The notes: a model not told the origin generated them from the sequence alone. DNA of 64,000 nt from Camellia lanceoleosa (GCA_025200525.1 CM045760.1:47945932-48009931), one strand, 5' to 3'. Shown: positions 11,115 to 23,663, counted from the stretch's first letter. A program made the numbers and translations.

Positions 11115-13845
11115 ATCAACAATCTATCTATATTCGTTAGGAGCATTGTGAAAATTCTAAAATTTCGTAATAAATTTGTGAATTTATTGAATTAAAAAAT
11201 AAATTTTAAAAGTAGTATTGGCTAATCCATTAAAGTAATAGCTTTCAAAATATTAATAATTGCATAATTTATAATTTCCAAAGGAAAAGATAAAAAAAAA
11301 AATATTCCATATCTTTCTAACATTATCCCTATCCACTGATTTTTATTTCCTTTTAAAAATAAAAAATAAAACTTACTTCTTACTATATTACTGTATTATT
11401 CATACTATATATAACTACTCTCAAATCTTTAACGTTCATCATAAAAATTAGGAAATGTCAAAATATTTTTATTTAATTATACATTTAATTTCTTTTGTAC
11501 ACTTTTTTTTCTTTTTTGATTTGTTTTGTACGCTCATATGTACTAATATTTATGCCTAAATTATAAATTTTTAGGAAAAATTATTTATAAGTCCTATTAA
11601 GAAAACTTATTTAATGTAAAGTCCTGTGTAGTTTCTTGCAGAGTTTCAAGTCCTATTTAAATAAGAAGGTGTTCCACAAGGTCTTATAAATTATGAGTAA
11701 ATGGTATTAGTGAACTATTATACCTTTTATATGTTTGCATGTTATAGGTTATTCTATTATTCAGCCTATTAAGTTTTTGGAGACTTTTAAGAAACTGGAT
11801 TGTGTAGGTTTCGTCCGTGGGAGTGTCTGTTGCATTGATCGCGGATTCAGATGGATTTTGAAAATGTTGCTAATTTTGATGTAAATATAATTTAATATTA
11901 AACATATTTTAAGAATAAATATATAACTTCTTAATTGAAGTTTTAGAATATTAATGAATATGCCAAATATATATTCATATTTTTTGTTTTGGTTATAAAA
12001 ATTTTTACAATATTTTTACCATTTTAAAAAATAAATAAGTGGGCAATGTGATGGTTGTGTATGAACCAAAACGATTATCTAAAAATTAGATTGATATATA
12101 GCATAAAAATCAACCAAATTCAATTTTTACACTACTTTTAGTATTCGATTCAATATTAGCCTATACCCATCATAACTTAACAAATTATTAAAAATAAGCT
12201 TAAATTGATTATTATTAAATGTTTTCACTAATTGACTAATCAATTCTTAATCTAACTTCTAAACTACTTTTAATGTTTAATGCAAATACTACCCCTCAAA
12301 TTAGTTCACACTATTCAAAACCTGAGAAATTATAATATAATTTAAACATAAAATTTAAATTGATTATTACCAACTATTTCTATTAATTGACTCATCAAAA
12401 TTTTAAATCAAGTAAAAAGTATGGTTACAGTAATGTCTATATTTTAGGTTGACCTTGGATAGTTTTTTCACACATAAATATATTTAACTATTCATGTAAT
12501 AATTTTAAATATAAATATAAATTTTATCGAAGTTTGAATTTTTTTTAATAACTATGAATAAACATGTACATATTTCTTATTTTATTATAAAAAAAAATAC
12601 TAACATATATTTATTTACCAATTTAATAAATAAATGTGTTAAGTGGTTCATACTTAGGCATAGATTAAGACAATTCTCTAATAATTAGGTAATGGCCAAG
12701 TTGAGATAAATGTTGAGTCAATTAGATTATGTCACTTTCAATATCTAGCACAACTATAAATCCTCAAACCATTTCTTATTCTTTTGTATTAGTGAATTAT
12801 GGCATAGGAGAAATATAATTTTATGTTGAAGTGGACATATTTTTAAACTTTTACAAAATAGACAATGGGTAGTTAATAAATTTAAAAAAATTAATTTATT
12901 ATATGATTAGACTATCTCTGACATAAAATAAACTAAGTTGTAAAATCTTTAAGACAAAATGTATTTATATTTCATTGTAAATACAGTTTTTGTAATTTTA
13001 TTGCACTTTTTTAAAAATACATTCTACCATAGTTTATTTATTTCTTATAAATAAATTCTATTTTATTATTTAATTTCAAAATTAATTTTTAATTATTTAT
13101 TTAAACCTGTGTATAGCATGGGTATTATGCTTTATAAAATAATTTTAAAAAATTATGCCCGTCCTATGAAGATTTGTTAAGCAAAGGTGAGTGAGAGAGA
13201 AGAATAAGAAAAAGGCCTAATGTGAGATGCCAAAACTAGCGATTATAAGAAAATTCAAAAGTTGTACTTGGTTGGTAAATGATGATTTCAAAAAAGATAA
13301 GAGGATAAAAGTCATTGGTAGTTCATTGTTCGTCATTTTTATTTTGTTATTCAATTTTTTGATTTAAACAAATTTTGTTAGATTGAGTTTCAAAAAAAAA
13401 AAATATTATTATTATTATTACTATTATATGGCAAACCAAAAAAATATAGTCAGCAAAAAATATTAATAATAATTACTGAGTTTCACATATTTTATGATAT
13501 CATCTAACATATGGCAAACTAAAATTATAAAACCCTTAGAAAATAATAATGTATTTATATTTTACATAGGTGCAGTTTTTGTTCCTAAAAATAAAAATTA
13601 GAAAGTGTAATTTTATAATTTATCATAATTTTTGTTTAATTTTTGCTAATTACATTATGATTCATGTTTGTTATTTAAAACTTAAAACATAGCATTAATG
13701 GTAGGGGAAAAAACCATAAGCAAAATTATGATAAAAATAGTTAAAGTTTAATTATTTTTATATTTTTACTATTTAATTTTAATTTTAAAATTAATTATTT
13801 ATTATTTATTTAAAACTGTACATATGGGTATTACACTAGTACTAG
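11115..13845. mobile_element. 2.7-kb AT-rich insertion, type unknown
   Basis: Duplication copy 2 reads directly across the point CAACAAT/ACTA(G)AAAAG, whereas copy 1 has 2.7 kb of extra sequence here. It is very AT-rich, with no coding frame. Two partly similar segments lie inside, about 12955-13140 and 13547-13835; each has TGTATTTATATTT(C/T)A near its start and a GTATAGCATGGGTATTA or CATATGGGTATTACAC phrase near its end. These could be degenerate terminal repeats or nested copies of one element. No clear inverted ends or target duplication were seen. Confidence 0.5.
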
Positions 13846-13849
13846 AAAG

Positions 13850-14360
13850 AAAGAAAAAGCCATTTGGAATGCAATACTATTTCCAACCTTGTGGTCAATC
13901 TAGATGGCTAGAAATCAACCCGATTGGGATTCCATCCTTGACCTCATCAAGATGAGAGTGGTGTTTTGGGTCAAAGCCAAATCAAACTTCAAGGAGTATT
14001 CTATAATTGACTTTATTTTTCATCTGCACCAAATTAGATTGGGAGTTTTGTAACACGTTCTTTTTATGATTTCTTGGTACTGCGGATGAGATCTTGGCTT
14101 GTAGCTTTGATGTTAGATTTGTATTGTGTTGGGGCTACTCTGGTTTGGGTTGAATCCTTCAATATTTAATTTATTTTAGTGGTGCTTATAAATGATTGTA
14201 CTTTATTTTTTTTGCCAACCTAATTAAGATGGAGATATTTCATTTCGTTTGATGCTTTCTGCACCTGTTCTTTTTCTCTTGTTGATTGTTTTGATATTTT
14301 GTAATGTCTACTTCGGGCAATTAACAAAGTTTTCTTCATTGATAAAATAAACTACATATT
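13850..14360 (+). pseudogene. 5'-truncated LINE 3' remnant
   Basis: From about 13920 one frame reads WDSILDLIKMRVVFWVKAKS and then KEYSIIDFIFHLHQIRLG. This matches in style the last residues of plant L1 ORF2, as in the LINE at 29102-41716 (DLIKVRVAMWMKTK). It is followed by a T-rich 3' segment ending near a CAAAGTTTTCTTCATTGATAAAA phrase, similar to the CAATAAAGTTC end of that LINE. Only the tail survives. The same remnant is present in duplication copy 2 (42185-42709), so the insertion is older than the duplication. Confidence 0.65.
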
Positions 14361-15555
14361 CAAAATATATATATATTTCTGAATTACAATTACGTGTGAT
14401 CTACATTTTAATAATTTTTAATTTACATCATACATTTCATTTCATAATAAATATTGCTGTAATTGATTAAAAATATATATAAGATTAGGTGGATGTTGGT
14501 TAATTTTAACTAACTAAATAATGTAGTTACTATGATTATAGTATGAAATTTCTTATTAGTTAATAATTTCACTTAATTTCATAGTTATTTTCAAAATCTA
14601 CTCAAACCTTGGGCTATTTATATTGGTGATTGGGAGACATGATGAGGCATAGTTTATGAATGATGGAATTCACATCCAATATTTTTCTTTTGACAAAAGA
14701 TACCTAATTGAATTTTTTTAATAAGTTTCAGAAATTTTAATGAAAAGTGTAAAAGAATAGAGAGCATAGGTTGATTTTTTAATTTTTTTGGATAATGTAG
14801 CCACCTTCCAAACAAGATCTAAGAAAAATATCCATAAATTTACCTAGAAAGAAATGGATGGCAGAGATTGAATTTCACGTGTTATAAACCTTATTAACAA
14901 TGAATTTTGTCCGCACAATTTAAATTGAGAAAATTGGTGATAAATCCAATTTAAGAACGGTGTAAGGCATTTGGTCCAGTGAATATTTTTTGTTGGTAAA
15001 AAGTTTACGCTTTGTGAAATAGCTTGGTAAGAAATTCTAGAAGACGTTTTGTTTCGAATTTTACCCCTTGACTTCTTCTTCTTCTTCTTTTTTTTTTTTC
15101 TTTTTTTTTTTAATCTTTTTGACCTTTTGTTGACTGTCTACTCAAATTTTTTGACTATTTGTTCAATTTTTTCCTTATCTGTTCAATTTTTCTCCTAAAT
15201 TCTATCCATCTGTTCAATTTTTCCCTAAATTCTATTTATCTATTCAATTTTATATTTATTTGTTCAATTTTTTCATCTAAATTCTATCTATCTATTCAAT
15301 TTTTTTTATCTATTAAAAAGTTGTGTCAACTTTTTTATTTATCTGTTGTAATCATCATTATCAACATAAATTTTTTCCAGATCTGTCTCATATATACACA
15401 CTCTCAAGATATAAATGCATACACTCACAGATATATATACACTTAAGATATACATACATATACACACTCATAGATGTACATACACTCAAGATATATATAC
15501 ATATATACGTATGTATAAGTCATAAAAAACAAAGAAAAGAAAATCAAAAGGAAAA
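14361..15555. other. AT-rich non-coding DNA with low-complexity tracts
   Basis: No gene found. It contains a (TTC)n/poly-T tract at 15076-15118, degenerate repeats of TCTGTTCAATTTTT and TAAATTCTAT(C/T)(C/T)ATCT at 15150-15310, and a repeat of TATACA(C)/ACTCA(C/A)AGATAT phrases at 15388-15510. Confidence 0.6.
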
Positions 15556-15756
15556 TACTATAGATCCCAAATAAATTACTAAATTTTTCTACCAAACATC
15601 TCACAAGAGAAGAAAGTCAAAAGAAAAATTCTATAGACCCCAAGTAAATTACCAAAATTTCTACCAAACCTTTCACATGGGTATGGAACCCACACACACA
15701 CCCATGTGAGACGTTTGATAAAAAAATTTAGTAATTTATTTGGGGTCCTAGCATAA
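15556..15756. mobile_element. Inverted-repeat element (MITE-like) with about 45-bp arms
   Basis: Left arm 15558-15604 and right arm 15704-15752 are near-complete reverse complements, built on CCCAAATAAATTACTAAATT and ACCAAACATCTCACA. A direct, diverged copy of the left arm lies between them at 15630-15680. RNA from this stretch would fold into a long hairpin. Confidence 0.7.
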
Positions 15757-15761
15757 TTCAA

Positions 15762-15862
15762 GTCAAAAGGGTTTTGTTTCTTTGACACTCAGATAGAGAT
15801 TTTATTAGATTCAAGTGTACAAAAATTAACAACAAATTCAGAGAAAGATTGCTAGAACAATC

Positions 15863-15913
<51 letters not shown>

Positions 15914-16080
15914 TAAAAAGAAAAAGAGAAAAAAAATCAAAAGGGTTTTGTTTCTTTTACACTAAGATGGAGATTTTATTAGATTTAAGTGTAAAAAAAA
16001 ATTAACAACAAAGTCAGAGAAAGGTTGCCAGAACAAGCTAGAGAGATAGAGAATAAGAAGAAAAAGAAAAGAAAAATCAA
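15762..16080. repeat. Tandem duplication of a roughly 160-175-bp unit with (GA)n
   Basis: The phrase TCAAAAGGGTTTTGTTTCTT begins two successive units (about 15762 and 15937), both followed by GAGATTTTATTAGATT and AATTAACAACAAA. The first unit carries a long (GA)n run at about 15867-15912; the second has only a few GA repeats. A third TCAAAAGGGTTTT starts at 16077. Confidence 0.8.
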
Positions 16081-17110
16081 AAGGGTTTTTTATTTCTGGT
16101 GGCGGTGAGAGAGTGGGAATGAGAGGCAAACGGCGAAGGTGGTGGTGGAGCGGCTGTGAGAGATGAAAGAGAGGCGAGTAGGGACGGGGTGGGCATTAAA
16201 AGAGAGCGGAAGAGAGGCAATCGGTGACGGCGGTGGTAAAGCGATCGGAAGTAAGGGAGGGGAGATGAGGTGAGCGACAGAGGTAGTGGCTCTACTACAG
16301 CAATGAGGTAGAGAGGGAGAATATGGGGAAGAGAGAGAGGGGGCAAAAAAATAGGGTGTGAATGACCGTATATATATATATATATATGGGTAGTTTGGTC
16401 TTTTTACACTAGCTTGTCTTTATAAAGTGTTTTAGTGCCTAAACCTACCGATAAAGAAAATTTGAATTTGAATTTTTTCCCTAAACATCCATTTAAATTC
16501 TGAATAATGTTTATATATTTTTTTGAAGTAATTACATCCCAATGGGATTTTGAAAAAATAATTACATATTCATGAAAAATTTTACAATTATTAATATTTA
16601 TCAAATTTCTCATTAATTTGTAATTTTTTTTAAAAATTCCATTGAATTGACATTTTCTTTATTTTTTTTTTTTTTACGCTTATAGAATTGTTATTTCTTT
16701 TTGGAAAAGTTACAAAAAATAGTTCATAGTTTGACCTTTGTAACAAAATAAATTTGGAATTTTATTAATTTAAATTCTAAACTTTGATTTATTTTTAAAC
16801 TGAACTGTTGGCCTATTTTTGTTAAGTAAAATCAATGAAAATTAAGTATTTTAAATATTTTATATATACCTATATTGAGTTTAACGATTAAAATATTATT
16901 TTTTTCAATTAATTTATTTAACAAAAATAAGGAAATAGTTTGGAAAATAAATTTTAAAAAATAAGGATTAAATTGATAAAATTTAAAATTTAAAAATTAT
17001 TTCATTACAAAGATTAAATCGTAGATTTCTTTTTTTTTTTTTTTTTAATTCCTTTCTTTTTTGTTCAGTGAGTAGAGGTGATGTAAGGAAAGACGTAAGC
17101 CTCTCAACTC
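16081..17110. other. Non-coding, purine-rich then AT-rich stretch
   Basis: 16090-16360 is rich in GGCGGTG, GAGAGG and similar words, and its open frames are low-complexity. A (TA)n microsatellite lies at about 16368-16389. The remainder is AT-rich with no gene signal. Confidence 0.5.
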
Positions 17111-17144
17111 AGGAGATGCAATCAAGAAGAGGAAAGGAAAATGC

Positions 17145-17635
17145 CTCGTAGCTCGACTGGTACGAGGCTCGAAATGGCTCGAGAAAGAGAAAGAGGGAGA
17201 GAAGAGAAGCAGAAGGGGAGAGAGCACCAGTCCGTCGTCGCCTTCCGTCGCCTCCGCCGCCGTCCTCGTCGCAGCTCCTCCGTCGCCTTGCTGCAGCCGA
17301 TTGTCGCAGCACCAGCGATCGCCGACCTGCCTCGCCTCCGCCGCTGCTCGCCTCGCCTCGCCTCGCCACCGCCATTTTAATGGCCCCCTCCAGTTCCTCC
17401 TCCCTCCTCCTTCCTCCCCCCCTCCTCCTCCTCCTCCTCCTCCTCCTTCCTCTCTCCCTCCCTCTCTCTCTCCCCTCCTCCAGTTCCTGGTCTTCTTCTG
17501 CAAAAAAAAAAAAATGGCGGAGAGAAGATGAAGTTGAAAATAAGAAAAAGAAAAGAAAAAAAAAAAAAGGATCAAAACGACGTCGTTTTGACCCTCGAGC
17601 CAAAACTCGAGCCTCACTTTTGAGCTACCAATCAC
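17145..17635. mobile_element. Inverted-repeat element with purine/pyrimidine core and a perfect palindrome
   Basis: The left end contains TAGCTCGACTGG, GAGGCTCGA and TGGCTCGAG; the right end contains the reverse complement of GGTAGCTC, GAGGCTCGAG and TGGCTCGAGG in the same order, so arms of about 35-40 bp face each other. The core is a (TCC)n/(CT)n tract at 17385-17490 and a purine tract at 17500-17570. The long open frames across it are low-complexity repeats of Arg, Glu, Gly or Pro, Ser, Leu and are not genes. Confidence 0.55.
17572..17591. repeat. Perfect 20-bp palindrome centred on GACGTC
   Basis: TCAAAACGACGTCGTTTTGA reads the same on both strands. GACGTC is the core bound by many plant bZIP factors, but here it lies inside a repeat with no gene next to it. 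Confidence 0.85.
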
Positions 17636-17711
17636 TACCGAAGAGGAAAATCCTTGTGAGTCCCAATTTTAAGTACTTTTTTATTAGGAGAAACTCACAC
17701 ATAATTTTAAA

Positions 17712-18056
17712 GGATAAATTATAAATACATTTTTGAAGTTTGTTTAAAATATAAATTATTTTTTTGTGATTTGAAAAATTACAAATATTTTTATGTTAAT
17801 ATTTTTTATTTAACAGAATTAATTAAAAAAATGAAATTCATAATTGATTTCCTTTACAATAATGAAATTACCTAAACTATTAATTGAAATATATTTCTAC
17901 CATCATTAAAAATTGTTAATTGACTTGAAAATTTATTAATAAAATGGACAATTTGTTATGAAATTAGAAACCTCAGGGGGTGGAATGAAATTTCTAAAAC
18001 TACAGAGGCGATTCATATTTTAATCAAACCTTAGGAAATATATTTGTAATTTATCC
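17712..18056. mobile_element. MITE with GGATAAATTA(T/C)AAATA ends
   Basis: The left end GGATAAATTATAAATA and the reverse complement of the right end GGATAAATTACAAATA agree at all but one position, and similarity continues (about TTTGAAGTTTG against TCCTAAGGTTTG). Length about 345 bp, no coding capacity. Confidence 0.7.
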
Positions 18057-19146
18057 ATTTTTAAAATATAATTTGGATGAAAAAATTGAAAAGTTTATTT
18101 GGTTCAGTAGTTTTTAAAATATAACTTCAAATTTAATTTCTTTTCTCTTTTTTTTTAATTATTAATAAATCAATCAATCATTTTTTATGTCTTCTCTCTC
18201 TTCTTTTATTCTCACATTTTACACATCAGTTAATATTTTTTTTTTCTCATATCCATCTATTCAATTAAGAAGATAAAAATATAAAAAATTACAAATCATT
18301 CAAAAACTATTTTCAAAACTCATAATCAAATAAATTTTTAACTTTCAATTTTTTTTTTTTAATAACTCATCTTTTAAAATGCAATTCAAAACTCAAAATT
18401 TATTTCAAAAATTAAGCCAAATATAGTGTAATTGTTTCAATGTAAACCCCAAACTTTTAATTTGGCTTCAATTCTATCCATGAATCCAACTCTGTTTAGA
18501 TACAATAACAGAAGGATAATTTTATAAATTTACCCCCACCTATCTTCTTGACTCTGATAGCATAGTCACAATCAAAATTTAGCATAATTATGGGCGGGTT
18601 TGTCATTTCCCGCCTCTATCTTTACGAACAAATCCCACTCCGGACCTGGTCCCAACTCCGGTACAAGTGAAAATTTTCAACTCTATTCATGCCTCGTGCG
18701 GATACCTATTCTCATCCCAACCTATTGTGGGTGACCAAAATCTAATTCATCCCACCCCATATAAGTATCAAGTCCGGTAAAATTCGCCCTATTTGAACAA
18801 ACACCAGACAACCCACAGATCAAATTAAAATGACCCCTAACAATAGCTGACAGGGCGACGACAGTCACTTCCTCAACCTTGTTGACATACGAATCCCCCA
18901 GCAAAATCACCCTTGTTGACATCCGAATACCCCAGCAAAATAGCTCATAATTAATTCCCAAAGCCAATCCAAGCAGCACAAGTTGATAAGTTCTAAAAGC
19001 TGTCTACTGCAACAGATTTAATTCTTTTAGGTTCCAAAAGCTATTTCGGGGTGGAAAGGGCAGAGAGAGGAAGGCAGTGGCAGAAGGGAAAGGGGAAACG
19101 GGAAAAGTGGTCGGTGGAAAAAGTTGAAGTAGGAGGCGAACACCAT
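18057..19146. other. Unassigned non-coding DNA
   Basis: 18057-18540 is AT-rich with no gene. 18540-19146 has more even composition, but the open frames are short and carry no recognisable domain; GACATACGAATCCCCCAGCA and GACATCCGAATACCCCAGCA at about 18884-18940 form a short tandem duplication. I cannot assign it. Confidence 0.45.
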
Positions 19147-19158
19147 GATGGATGGATG

Positions 19159-19772
19159 CAATGTTTTAGAAATCGGACCGGTAATTGAACTGGAAAAATG
19201 ACTGGTGGATGGGTTACTGGTTCAATCATCGGATTGAACCGGAATCGAACCGTGACATCATAAATATATTAAAATTATATTTAAATAAAAATATAAGTAA
19301 TAAAATTATAAATTAAAAAATTTAATTATCTTAAGTATTTCTCATAATACTTTCTTTATTAAAAGATATAAAAATATATTTTAAAATATTATTAATTTTA
19401 ATTTTGGAAGAAGAAATCACATATTCAATATTCCCTCCATATGATTTTAATTCAAATAATTTGATTGAAAGAAGAGCAAAAATCTTGAAGGGATATCAAA
19501 ATTTTAAGTTTCCTTATAATAAATTTGATTGAATCCCACATAAATTCTTTGAGTTTTTTTGGAAGAATTTTTTTCTTATAAATAGATAAGTGGCTTTCAC
19601 AATAATTTCAAGTTCTCAATGGGATTCCTCACAATAGGAGACCTTTAAAAATAGAGTTTTTAATTAAATTTTTATTATATATATATATATATATATAATA
19701 AGAAAGAAAGAGAAAAGAAAGGAAGAATAAAAAAAACAAAAAATTCGGTCGGATTCAGTTTTTAAAACCATG
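19159..19772. mobile_element. Non-autonomous DNA transposon, 614 bp
   Basis: The ends read CAATGTTTTAGAAATCGG on the left and, as reverse complement of the right, CATGGTTTTAAAAACTGA, both then reaching a CCGACCG/GGACCGG stretch. GATGGATGGATG lies directly outside on both sides, compatible with a 9-bp target duplication although the GATG repeat makes its exact length ambiguous. A (TA)n run sits at 19677-19698. No coding capacity. Confidence 0.6.
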
Positions 19773-20284
19773 GATGGATGGATGGTTGGAGAAGGGGAAA
19801 GGGAGATGGTAGATGATACAGATGTGATTAGTGTCCCGAAATTAGGGGGAACTAATGTCCCGAATTTCTATATAAGGCCAAAAAAAAAAAAAAAAACAAA
19901 AAAATTACCCAAATTGAGAATTAGGGACATTAATACTCAGTTTTTTAGTGGCACAAAACATTTCTGGTAGACGATAAATGTGGTCAAGTCACACAAGTCA
20001 AGTCTTGATGATAATTGGCTCTGCTGTGATGATAGATCATAAATGCTGGTAGTGATATGGTGTAGACAAGTTCAAATAACAACGATTTAGAATATTAATT
20101 TTGATGTTTTAATGGAACATTAATGATATAATAAGGAGAAAAAAAAAATCAAGATCAAAAGGGGTTCACTGTCAACTCATTAGAGCTGGCTTTAGAGCTT
20201 AAGAATTAGAACTCTAAAGTATTTTTCCAAGTTTAAATTAAGATTATAAGAGCAAGTGAGGAAATGCCATATGTACTTTAAAGA

Positions 20285-20432
20285 GAGTAATGTTAAGGAT
20301 CATGAAAATAATCATGAAATATTCTTCACTTTTAAATTATACATATGATAAAATATCACATACTAATCAAATGATGAAAAATTTTCATGATACATTTCAT
20401 GATATTTTTTTATGATTTTTAGTATTATTCAA
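20285..20432. mobile_element. Small MITE in duplication copy 2
   Basis: GTAATGTTAAGGATCATGAAAA at the left and the reverse complement of the right (GAATAATACTAAAAATCATAAA) are diverged inverted repeats, each followed by ATCATGAAAT. It is missing at the matching point in copy 1 (about 7582), and AAAGA flanks it on both sides. Confidence 0.55.
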
Positions 20433-20769
20433 AGAATAATCTGTTAAATTAATTAACAGAGATGGACAGAGTTGGAATTGATGTCGAATTGAGAGATTGG
20501 GGTTTATTCCAACAATTAAAAGTTTGGGATTTAATTTGTTATGTGACTTAATTTTTGGGATTTTTTTTTTTTTTTTGGTTATAATTTTTCATTTTTATTT
20601 TTACGTGTAAGACATTAAAAATTGAGAGAATTACTCCGACACGGTGTTAGATGAATATACTTGTCAAAAAGTGAAAAATATTATAAATATTAATAATTAA
20701 TATTATAAATTTTTTTGTTAGTTTGTATTTTTTTTTCCTAATACGTTGTCAAGTAATTGTAACTTGAAA

Positions 20770-23050
20770 GTTAGAATAAATTATAAATATGCTGGCTCAA
20801 AATACAAATTGTCTCTTGTAGCATCTCTTCAAGTTTCTAATTTTATAACAGTGGTTCTTTTTATTAATAAATTATCAAGTCAATTAATAGTATTTAATAA
20901 TGTCAAAAATATTTTCTAACTAATAATTCAAGTAATTTTATTATTATATAAGAGAGCAGTTATGAATTTTATTTTTTTAGTTAATTCTATTAAATAAAAA
21001 ATTCTAACAAATGAGTATTTGTAATTTTCTAAACCACATAAAACAATTTTCGTATTTTAAGCAAGTTTCAGAAGGTGATAGATATTACACGTCAATATTA
21101 TGTAATATTTTTTTAGAGATAATTGCAAAATAATAGTATCAATATAAAATAAATGTAAATTTTGTACTTACATAACTTTGTAATTATCTTGATATTGTTT
21201 CTCTATAATTGTCTCTTTTTTTTCCGATCACAAATAATTATACATTTATTTTTTCTTTCAAGCATCAATATATAAACGATGAACTCATTTTGTGGGTTTG
21301 GGATTAACTTAAAATAACTAGGGTAAATTATAGTAAATCTCTTTAAATTATGATTTATTTATATTTTGTCTCCTTAAATTTTAAATTTTAACAGTTAATC
21401 ATCTCAAAGTATTATATTGCTACGCTTACCCCTTTATATTAGGATTCTATTAAGAATTTAAACAGAATCATGTCATGTGTGACTCACTTATTGATTTTTT
21501 AAGACACTAACCACTCTGTTTGATTTTTATTTTCAGAATTCACTTTTCAGAAAATTTTACTATTTTGTTTTTTGCATTTTTTTATTTTCACTATTTTTTT
21601 TAATATTTTAAGCAATTTTTTAATTTTTTAGACACACCTATCATAAATAAACTTTAAAAGTATAATATTTGTGAAAAAAAACTTTTAAAAATAAACTAAA
21701 TACCAAAAATATAAAAAAAAAATACAAAAATTCAATACATTTTTCGTATTTTTGTGCAGTTATTAATTTTTAAAATATTTTTTCACAAATATTTTATTAT
21801 TTAGATACATCTAAATAAGGTGCATTTAAAAAAAAAAAAAAACTGCTTACAATTTTAAAAATATTCAATAAAAATAAAAAAAAAACACAAAAAATAAAAA
21901 ACTCAATTTTTAAAAAATTGAGTTCAAAAATTTGAAACCAAACACATTATTTGCATTTTGACTTTCTAGCAACCTACAAACAAAATTACGACATAAGGAT
22001 ATTATTGTCTTCAAAATAATTGTGTAATATGTTTCATATATGACTTGATTTTGAATAAATTTCTAACAAAATCATAACGAAAGGTGTCAAATGTAGCAAG
22101 ATAATAGTTTGAGGTGATTAACTATTATGTTTTGAAATTGAAGAGTGTAAATTAGTCATAGTTTAAGTGGCTTATTATAATTTATTCTTAAAACTACAAT
22201 ATATATATATATATATATTGTCTTTGTTATTTTTATTTTTTTAAAAATTTATGTAAATTTTATTTTTATTTTTATTTTTTTTAATCCATCTCTCTCCTTC
22301 TCTTTTTTATTTTTTATTTTTATTTTTAATCCATTTGATTGAGTAGAATCTAAAAATAATTTAATTTAAATTAACAAATACACGTCCCAATTATTAAACA
22401 AAATTCACCCAAAATGTAGCATGCCTACTATGAAAATCAACCCTTATGCCACATTTCAAAAATCACATTTCACATTCAATCCACCCAAAGTGTATCATGT
22501 AGAATACCCATTTTGAAAATTAAATCACATTCCACATGTCACACTTGAAAAAAAGACACTAAAGGGTTTTTGTAGTCAAATTATTGATTTGGACAAATCA
22601 CATTCAATCTAGCCAAAATGTGGCATGGTCATTATGGAAATCAATCTCTATGCTACAATTCAAAAAGCCACATTCCAAATATATATATATATATATATAT
22701 ATTATCTCATAAATCAATAAGGGCAAAAATGTCGTAACGTGACATAAAAATATTAAACATGATCTTATAGAAAATGTTTCCAAATGAACAGGACCTATTG
22801 GTGTTTTTTTTTTTTTTTTGAATAAAACTTCATAATATGTAAATTTATAAATTGAAATTTTCAAGTATATTTCCCAAGAAGAAATATGCCTACCACTCTA
22901 TCTTCGTATCTAATCTGATTTACATATGCACATTCCAAAAATACCATCCATTTGTTTCACCTCTCTCTTGCAATCAAAACTCAGATGAGACAAAGTTCAG
23001 ATGAGCTATTGTTTACCAATTTCTCAAATTTTTTGTCCAAAAATTTATTT
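20770..23050. mobile_element. Compound AT-rich insertion in duplication copy 2
   Basis: Copy 1 runs straight from the GTCAAGTTATTGT phrase to AAAAATTAGTGTG (about 7885-7915), while copy 2 has 2.3 kb between the same phrases. It contains the MITE at 21320-22190 with another inside it, (TA)n runs near 22200 and 22680, and two diverged copies of a CCAAAATGT(A/G)GCATG segment (about 22410-22540 and 22607-22680). No genes. Confidence 0.6.
21320..22190. mobile_element. MITE with a second element nested inside
   Basis: The left end GGGTAAATTATAGTAAATCT and the reverse complement of the right end (AGAATAAATTATAATAAGCC) align, and both continue into TTAAA(T/C)TATGA. Inside, 21510-21950 begins near TCTGTTTGATTTTTATTTTC and ends near GAAACCAAACACATT, again loosely inverted, suggesting a nested element. 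Confidence 0.55.
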
Positions 23051-23663
23051 GGAAAAATTAGTGTGTGATTGAAATTGATTTTACATATGGACCTCTTCAA
23101 ACATATGAATTGGTTATAATTTTAAAAAATAAGAAATTCCATGAATTTTTGCCTCCCAAAATTTGAAGTCCCTAGCACAAAACATCAAAACAAAGCTCAA
23201 CCTGACTAGATTAGTATAAAAAAATAAACTTATTCATTTATTAACTCTACACCAAAATATCAAATAAAATAAATAATTTAAATTATTAAGACGAAACTCA
23301 TAATTCAGAGTACAAAACTTCCAATCCAGACGGGAGAAAATTAACTCCTAATTCCTTCTAAGGTGACCCACTCAACATGATAACTTTCCCAGCAACAATC
23401 ATATGGGATTGCCAACAGATTAAAAAATTGAAAATTAAGGCTTCGTTCGGCAATAATAGTTGGGATTAAAAAAATATAAAAAATAAAATAAATTAAATAA
23501 GTTAATAAGATAAAATATTAAATTCAACTCACAATTATTTTATTTTTTCTCTTACAAAAGTCAAAAAAAATATAAAAAAATTAATTTTTTTTTTTGGGTA
23601 CAACGGAAAATAATAATAATAATAAAAAAAAAAAACTAATTCAAATGAACTTTTTAGTACTAA

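Larger units (their letters stand above)
7540..14134. repeat. Segmental duplication, copy 1 (contains UGT copy 1)
   Basis: Flanks of the first UGT gene match flanks of the second over long stretches. 7550-7935 matches 20255-20770 plus 23050-23110; 8035-8370 matches 23205-23437 plus 24412-24500; 10255-10480 matches 26180-26350; 10735-11110 matches 26610-26730 plus 41730-42015; 13850-14134 matches 42010-42372 plus 42610-42709. Copy 1 differs by a MITE near 10050-10252 and a 2.7-kb insertion at 11115-13845. Homology to copy 2 stops at 14134 because copy 2 is cut there by an LTR, so the true right end of the duplication is not visible. Confidence 0.85.

Noticed and set aside
13400..13420. (ATT)n and other short AT microsatellites in the intergenic DNA
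   Set aside because: Ordinary simple repeats, too short and common to list one by one.
15159..15574. Open frames of 83-95 aa rich in Phe, Ile and Tyr
   Set aside because: Products of T-rich and TATACA repeats; no start context or domain.
17045..17724. Long open frames on both strands (up to about 196 aa)
   Set aside because: They are repeats of Glu/Arg/Gly or Pro/Ser/Leu caused by purine/pyrimidine tracts, with no domain; the same DNA is open on both strands.
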